Part shown: positions 60,063 to 64,000 of the stretch, piece after piece
Position numbering within the stretch: position 1 is the first letter of the stretch
Layout: each line of letters opens with the position of its first letter
DNA from: Dyadobacter sp. CY345
GTDB lineage: Bacteria > Bacteroidota > Bacteroidia > Cytophagales > Spirosomataceae
Direction: 5' to 3'
DNA length: 64,000 nucleotides
NCBI RefSeq assembly: GCF_021502725.1
Contig: NZ_JAKFFS010000003.1
Location: forward strand, 434,001-498,000
Made by a program: the position numbers and the translations under genes
Notes under the pieces: generated by a model
What the model was told of the DNA's origin: nothing
Database searches by the model: none
Seen by the model: only the letters and a program-made list of their open reading frames with translations

Positions 60063-61142
60063 TCACTGACAGTCTTTGTATTTGAAAGTGGTGATTTTAC
60101 TATCAGTACTTCCGCTGCTGCTCCCTGTTACCCTTTTTAACAGTGAAGATTGTGGTAAACCGTTTGGGTTATATATATAACTCGCTATTTCATCTGAAAT
60201 ATAATTTAGGTCATAATTAGTGAATTTTATTCTCACTAAATTATTATTGTCTCCTGATTGATACAGATCTCTCATTGGAATAGGTATCCCTTTAAAGTAA
60301 ATTGGAATCAGTATTTCCGGATTAGGCTGATTATCATGTTCATAGTTTTGCTCAAATTGTAACTTTCCCTTCGAAAAAGTTTTAACATTTTCCAAATTGT
60401 CTTTTTGATCATAAGTGATAAGAATTTCGGAATCTTGAAATTTATCGAGAATGGTTCTGCCTTGTTTATTATACTTTGTAAAGGAAATTATAGTGCCGTC
60501 AGCACCATGTCTTTGTGAAGAAGAGATTTTTCCATCCACAAAATCTGTGGTAACGATTTGACCATCGTCATATACTTCGTTAGCTACCAGAGCGGTGCCA
60601 TCGGTATTATAGGTATAGGATTTAATGCTACTAACGTTAGTAACTATCGGAGATTTGTTACTACTGGTTATGGTTGTCACTGTCTGTTTTGATGTAGTTC
60701 TAAGCAGATTTGATTCATATTGAAAATTGGTAGTTTCAACTGTCTCCATTTTGGCATTCCGCAAAGTGCCTGAATTGCCGTATGAAAATTCTTGGGAACG
60801 ATAATCAAATAGTGTAGAAGCTTTTGTTTGAGTCAAAAATCCATTTTTATCATACTGATAGGAAAAATTCTTTTGCTCGGAAGCCTGCATTTCTAACTTG
60901 GATGTGTCTCCCGAGAAAGTTGAAAACAATGAATTCATTTCCCTCGGAAATCCTGGACTCTCTAAATCGATATCAGAATCGTAAGTAAGTTTAGAAATGT
61001 AAGGACCATTTTTGCTTTCAATCACCCAGGTTTGACCAACATATTTACAATTTTTACTTGGAATGTCATGATCTTTAAAGTCACATGAAGAAATAAGGAG
61101 TATTGTAAGATTAATAATTAAAATGACTGCAAATTTTTGCAT
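60063..61142 (-). CDS. Lipoprotein with YD/RHS-like repeats
   Basis: From the Met at 61142 the protein has about 359 residues and a clear lipobox (LLISSCDFKD, Cys20). The mature part has repeats of the type YDKNGFLTQTK, YNTDGTALVANE, YNKQGRTILDK and YNPNGLPQSSL, which resemble the YD repeats of RHS proteins, though short and irregular. No toxin domain is attached. Its function is unknown. The frame is open to 61220, but the signal peptide starts at 61142. Confidence 0.75.
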   Translation of the reverse strand: MQKFAVILIINLTILLISSCDFKDHDIPSKNCKYVGQTWVIESKNGPYISKLTYDSDIDLESPGFPREMNSLFSTFSGDTSKLEMQASEQKNFSYQYDKNGFLTQTKASTLFDYRSQEFSYGNSGTLRNAKMETVETTNFQYESNLLRTTSKQTVTTITSSNKSPIVTNVSSIKSYTYNTDGTALVANEVYDDGQIVTTDFVDGKISSSQRHGADGTIISFTKYNKQGRTILDKFQDSEILITYDQKDNLENVKTFSKGKLQFEQNYEHDNQPNPEILIPIYFKGIPIPMRDLYQSGDNNNLVRIKFTNYDLNYISDEIASYIYNPNGLPQSSLLKRVTGSSSGSTDSKITTFKYKDCQ

Positions 61143-61250
61143 AGGTTGAGTAATGATGGGAAGGGATAGATTGAAACTAATGCTAATTTGGGATAAATCA
61201 GTTTCTTTTACAACTTGCATCGCAGAATTAACGAGGGAAGCCGCAATAGT

Positions 61251-62087
61251 ATGAGAAAGTATATTTTGTTATTGTTTTTATTATCAGGGGTTTTGCATTT
61301 GGCAAGTGGGCAGGATCGCAGCAAATACCGTGGAAGATATATGCCACCATTAGGCGTTTTCAGTCTAACTGGCGGTGTCGGCGTTGCCTATTACATGGGA
61401 GATTTGCAGAGTGGGCTTTCGGAGCATTTAGGTCTTGGCCCGTCAGTATCGGTTGGCGCGCTGTATCGTCTGACAGAACATTTCAGTGCGCGGGGAGAAG
61501 TGAGGTTCTACGGTGTTTCTGCGGATCAGAAAAATTCCGCAAATAATCAGCAAAACTTATCTTTCCGAACGCGAAATCCTGATTTGAATGTTGGAATACA
61601 AGCTGATTTATTTGCCTATAATCGTCATGAAACTTTCAATCCATATCTGCTTGGCGGTGTTGGCGTAACTTATATGACTCCGAAAGCAGAACTTGATGGC
61701 AATTGGATTAGTCTTGCTCCCTTGCAAACGGAAGGTGTAAAATATAATCGTCTGCCTTTAGTTTTTATGCTCGGCGCAGGATTTTCGAAGCAGATTGCGG
61801 AGCGTTGGAGTGTAGGTATGGAGCTTGTCAACAACTTTGTCAATTCGGATTATCTGGATGATGTCAGCACAGTTTATCCGGATTTTAATACTTTATCAAG
61901 TGATCTCGCCCGCCGACTTTCTGACCGTTCATCTGAAATTGGAGGGATACCACAGCAACCGGGCTGGCATCGTGGAAGGCCTGCCCGAAAAGATATTTAT
62001 CTGTTTCTTCAGGTTCGTGTCAATTATTTAATCGGTACAAGAAAAGAAGCGCACGAACGCAAAAGTGTACGTTGTCCGCGTTTCTAA
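61251..62087 (+). CDS. Outer-membrane beta-barrel protein (DUF6089-like)
   Basis: The protein of 278 residues has a signal peptide (MRKYILLLFLLSGVLHLASG) and a small beta-barrel with the pattern GVAYYMGDLQSG, YRLTEHFSARGEVRFYG, FNPYLLGGVGVTYMTP, and RWSVGMELVNNFVNSDYLDDV with the acidic loop. It resembles the DUF6089 outer-membrane family; the function is unknown. The start at 61251 fits the signal peptide; a frame from 61215 adds twelve non-homologous residues. Confidence 0.75.
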   Translation: MRKYILLLFLLSGVLHLASGQDRSKYRGRYMPPLGVFSLTGGVGVAYYMGDLQSGLSEHLGLGPSVSVGALYRLTEHFSARGEVRFYGVSADQKNSANNQQNLSFRTRNPDLNVGIQADLFAYNRHETFNPYLLGGVGVTYMTPKAELDGNWISLAPLQTEGVKYNRLPLVFMLGAGFSKQIAERWSVGMELVNNFVNSDYLDDVSTVYPDFNTLSSDLARRLSDRSSEIGGIPQQPGWHRGRPARKDIYLFLQVRVNYLIGTRKEAHERKSVRCPRF

Positions 62088-62109
62088 ATAAATTATCAAA
62101 ATCAGCCCA

Positions 62110-62640
62110 ATGTTAAAAGCAAAAACCCCGCAGCAGTCGGAGGTGACCATGACTGAAATGGTACTTCCCAACGATACCAACACGCTCAATAATTTGATGG
62201 GGGGGCGCTTGCTTCACTGGATGGATATTTGTGCAGCCATTTCAGCTCAAAAACATTCAAATCGTATCGTCGTAACCGCTTCGGTTGATAACGTTTCTTT
62301 CACAGAGCCAATCCGTTTAGGAAATATTGTTACCATGCATGCCCGTGTTACCCGCGCTTTTAATTCTTCGATGGAAGTGTTTCTCGAAGTATGGGCGGAG
62401 GATATTCCCGCAGGATTGCGTGTTGCCACGAACCGTGCATTTTATACTTTCGTGGCTGTTGATCAAAACGGAAGACCAATTGAAGTTCCACCGTTGTTGC
62501 CGGAAACTGCAGCTGACCAGGAATTATTTGTCAGTGCTTTACGTCGCCGTCAGTTGCGATTGGTTTTAGCCGGAAGAATGAAGCCTTCCGAAGCAATCGA
62601 ATTAAAAGCCTTGTTCGAAATACAGGAAGAAAAGCCATAA
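62110..62640 (+). CDS. Acyl-CoA thioesterase, hotdog fold
   Basis: The 176-residue protein has the hotdog motifs of YciA-like thioesterases: NTLNNLMGGRLLHWMDICAAI with the catalytic Asp, VVTASVDNVSFTEPIRLGNI, and MEVFLEVWAED. The N-terminus EMVLPNDTN is typical. It hydrolyses acyl-CoA esters; the chain-length preference is unknown. It follows the barrel gene by 22 bp. Confidence 0.9.
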   Translation: MLKAKTPQQSEVTMTEMVLPNDTNTLNNLMGGRLLHWMDICAAISAQKHSNRIVVTASVDNVSFTEPIRLGNIVTMHARVTRAFNSSMEVFLEVWAEDIPAGLRVATNRAFYTFVAVDQNGRPIEVPPLLPETAADQELFVSALRRRQLRLVLAGRMKPSEAIELKALFEIQEEKP

Positions 62641-62778
62641 CCCATCTTTTTTTGGTAATTTTGCTAAACCATAGGCGGCCTGCCGTTGTTGGTTGATTGT
62701 TTTCTCGTGTGGTTCGCAAATTATACGCGCTTCACAGAAAATTATTTATAAAACGCTTTCATTTATTATTTATAAAAA

Positions 62779-63150
62779 ATGGCAAAAGAGATCATATTTT
62801 CGGACAAAGCTCCTGCTCCGATCGGCCCGTATAGCCAGGCTGTAAAAGTTGATAACACGTTATACGTTTCAGGGCAAATCGCTTTTGAAGCTTCTCAGTC
62901 GGGAAGTATCAAAGTGGAAACTGGCAAGGTGATGGAAAACATCGGGCATATTTTAAAAGCTGCCGGGCTTGGTTACGAAAATGTCGTTAAATCGAATATC
63001 TATCTGAAAGATATGAATGACTTTGCCGTGGTGAATGAAGTTTATGGTCAGTTTTTTACCAATGAACCTCCTGCTCGTGAAACTGTTCAGGTTGCCCGTT
63101 TACCGAAAGATGTAAATGTTGAAATTTCCGTGATTGCGGTGGAGTTATAG
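62779..63150 (+). CDS. ridA: RidA-family reactive-intermediate deaminase
   Basis: The 123-residue protein has the RidA pattern AKEIIFSDKAPAPIGPYSQAV, LYVSGQIAF, and the signature RETVQVARLPKDVNVEISVIAV with the Arg that binds the carboxylate. It removes 2-aminoacrylate and similar reactive enamines produced by PLP enzymes. It stands alone upstream of a repeat-rich spacer and gltX. Confidence 0.95.
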   Translation: MAKEIIFSDKAPAPIGPYSQAVKVDNTLYVSGQIAFEASQSGSIKVETGKVMENIGHILKAAGLGYENVVKSNIYLKDMNDFAVVNEVYGQFFTNEPPARETVQVARLPKDVNVEISVIAVEL

Positions 63151-63160
63151 ACTGGAAGTT

Positions 63161-63284
63161 GTCAGGAAGTAGACATGTGTTGTCAGGAAGTGGTCAGGAA
63201 ATTGTCATGTGTTGTCAGGAAGTAGTCAGGGCTTATAAACGATAAATGACAATTTCCTGACAATAAATGACCACGCCTGACCAC
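63161..63284. repeat. Repeat-rich spacer with direct and inverted repeats
   Basis: GTCAGGAAGT is repeated at 63161, 63182 and 63214, and a variant GTCAGG at 63193 and 63225. The last half carries the complement: a perfect 16-bp inverted repeat joins GTCAGGAAATTGTCAT (63193-63208) to ATGACAATTTCCTGAC (63246-63261), and GTGGTCAGG (63190-63198) is complementary to CCTGACCAC (63276-63284). The block lies between ridA and gltX. Confidence 0.75.
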
Positions 63285-63350
63285 TCTTGAATACCCTTGA
63301 CTACCCGTAACCACTTCGTGACAGATATATTTAATGTTGAAATATTAATA

Positions 63351-64000
63351 ATGAATAAATTACCAGTTCGGGTGAGATTCGCCCCAAGCCCAACAGGACC
63401 ACTCCATGCAGGAGGTGTCCGCACTGCCTTATATAATTATCTTTTTGCCCGCCAGCAAGGTGGACAAATGTTGCTTCGCATTGAAGATACTGATCAGAAT
63501 CGTTACGTTCCCGGAGCAGAAGCCTATATTCTTGAAGCACTTGAATGGCTTGGAATTGAAATTGATGAAGGGCCGCAAAATGGTGGGCCTCATGCACCAT
63601 ACCGTCAGTCGGAAAGAAAAGAAATGTACCGTCAGTATGCTGAAAAACTGATTGCCGACGGTAAGGCTTATTATGCTTTTGATACTGCGGAAGAACTTGA
63701 TGTGATGCGCAAGCGTCTTGAAGAAGCAAAAGTTGCTGCAATTCAGTACAACGCTATTACCCGTCAGGAAATGAAAAATTCTCTGACGCTTTCCCCGGAA
63801 GAAACAAAAGCACGTCTCGAAAGCGGCGAGCCTTATGTGATCCGGATGAAAATTATGCCGAAAGAAGATATTCGTTTCAATGATCTTATCCGCGGATGGG
63901 TGGTTGTTCATTCTTCGCAGATTGACGATAAGGTTTTGTTGAAATCTGACGGTATGCCGACTTATCATTTGGCCAATATTGTGGATGATCATTTGATGGG
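63351..64000 (+). CDS. gltX: Glutamyl-tRNA synthetase (3' end cut off by window edge)
   Basis: The visible 216 residues start with [20 protein letters not shown], where PTGPLHAGG is the HIGH-like class I motif. [30 protein letters not shown] and [20 protein letters not shown] follow, all typical of GltX. It charges tRNA-Glu. Glutamyl-tRNA is also the co-substrate of LanB enzymes, but this is a housekeeping gene with no link to the RiPP locus. The KMSKS-like region lies beyond the window. Confidence 0.95.
   Translation, partial: MNKLPVRVRFAPSPTGPLHAGGVRTALYNYLFARQQGGQMLLRIEDTDQNRYVPGAEAYILEALEWLGIEIDEGPQNGGPHAPYRQSERKEMYRQYAEKLIADGKAYYAFDTAEELDVMRKRLEEAKVAAIQYNAITRQEMKNSLTLSPEETKARLESGEPYVIRMKIMPKEDIRFNDLIRGWVVVHSSQIDDKVLLKSDGMPTYHLANIVDDHLM

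Noticed and set aside
61215-61250. Longer N-terminus of the beta-barrel protein
   Set aside because: The signal peptide starts at 61251, and the extra residues look like upstream non-coding sequence.

Overview
The window is chromosomal DNA of a Bacteroidota bacterium, most likely of the order Cytophagales (a Dyadobacter- or Spirosoma-like organism; genus is inference). Supporting signs are type IX secretion components (a PorU-like sortase beside PorV), a TonB-dependent receptor, many lipoproteins, promoters of the TTG-N17/22-TAnnTTTG type, little use of Shine-Dalgarno sequences, a DUF4290 protein, a bacterial geranylgeranylglyceryl-phosphate synthase, and PadR/PspC/GIN genes. No rRNA, tRNA, CRISPR array or intact insertion sequence was seen.

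Region by region. 1-9250: a truncated KAP-type P-loop NTPase preceded by three tandem palindromes; a YHYH / MORN-repeat / SCO trio in which the SCO gene carries a frameshift; and small metabolic and regulatory genes (SDR, two AraC regulators, two VOC proteins, aldo/keto reductase, an orphan barstar). 9243-15496: a probable class I lanthipeptide-type RiPP locus. It has an XRE regulator, a LytTR response regulator with a LytS-like kinase, a 45-residue precursor peptide without cysteine, a degenerate stand-alone receiver domain and a full-length LanB dehydratase, but no LanC, protease or exporter. 15749-19414: a tightly overlapping kaiC-kaiB-kaiB-histidine kinase operon without kaiA. 19438-33000, mostly minus strand: hydroxyacid dehydrogenase, an AAA_14/DUF4143 ATPase preceded by a 22-bp repeat array, an M1 peptidase with a HupE/UreJ membrane protein, a TonB receptor with a TIG/beta-helix lipoprotein, and two tandem M14 carboxypeptidase paralogues.

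33031-38165: a histidine operon (hisH-hisA-hisF-hisIE) headed by a short histidine-rich leader peptide and an attenuator. It runs closely into two holin-like membrane genes, a small membrane protein and pcrB. 38314-45194: a small lipoprotein, a SprT-like protein, porU, porV and an M16-family protein lacking the zinc ligands. 45278-56062: photolyase, methyltransferase, DUF1080 protein, MurA with Asp at the catalytic Cys position, DUF4290 protein, a GT-C membrane transferase coupled to a second C25 peptidase carrying a sorting domain, and dihydrofolate reductase. 56195-60003: a PadR regulator with its own palindromic operator, a PspC/GIN membrane protein and a secreted GIN protein. 60063-64000: a lipoprotein, a beta-barrel protein, a thioesterase, RidA, and the start of gltX behind a repeat-rich spacer.

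The most unusual parts are the cysteine-free RiPP locus next to a Kai-clock operon, the repeat arrays in front of both ATPase genes, and the his attenuator. All functional statements rest on motif recognition by eye; no database search was run.
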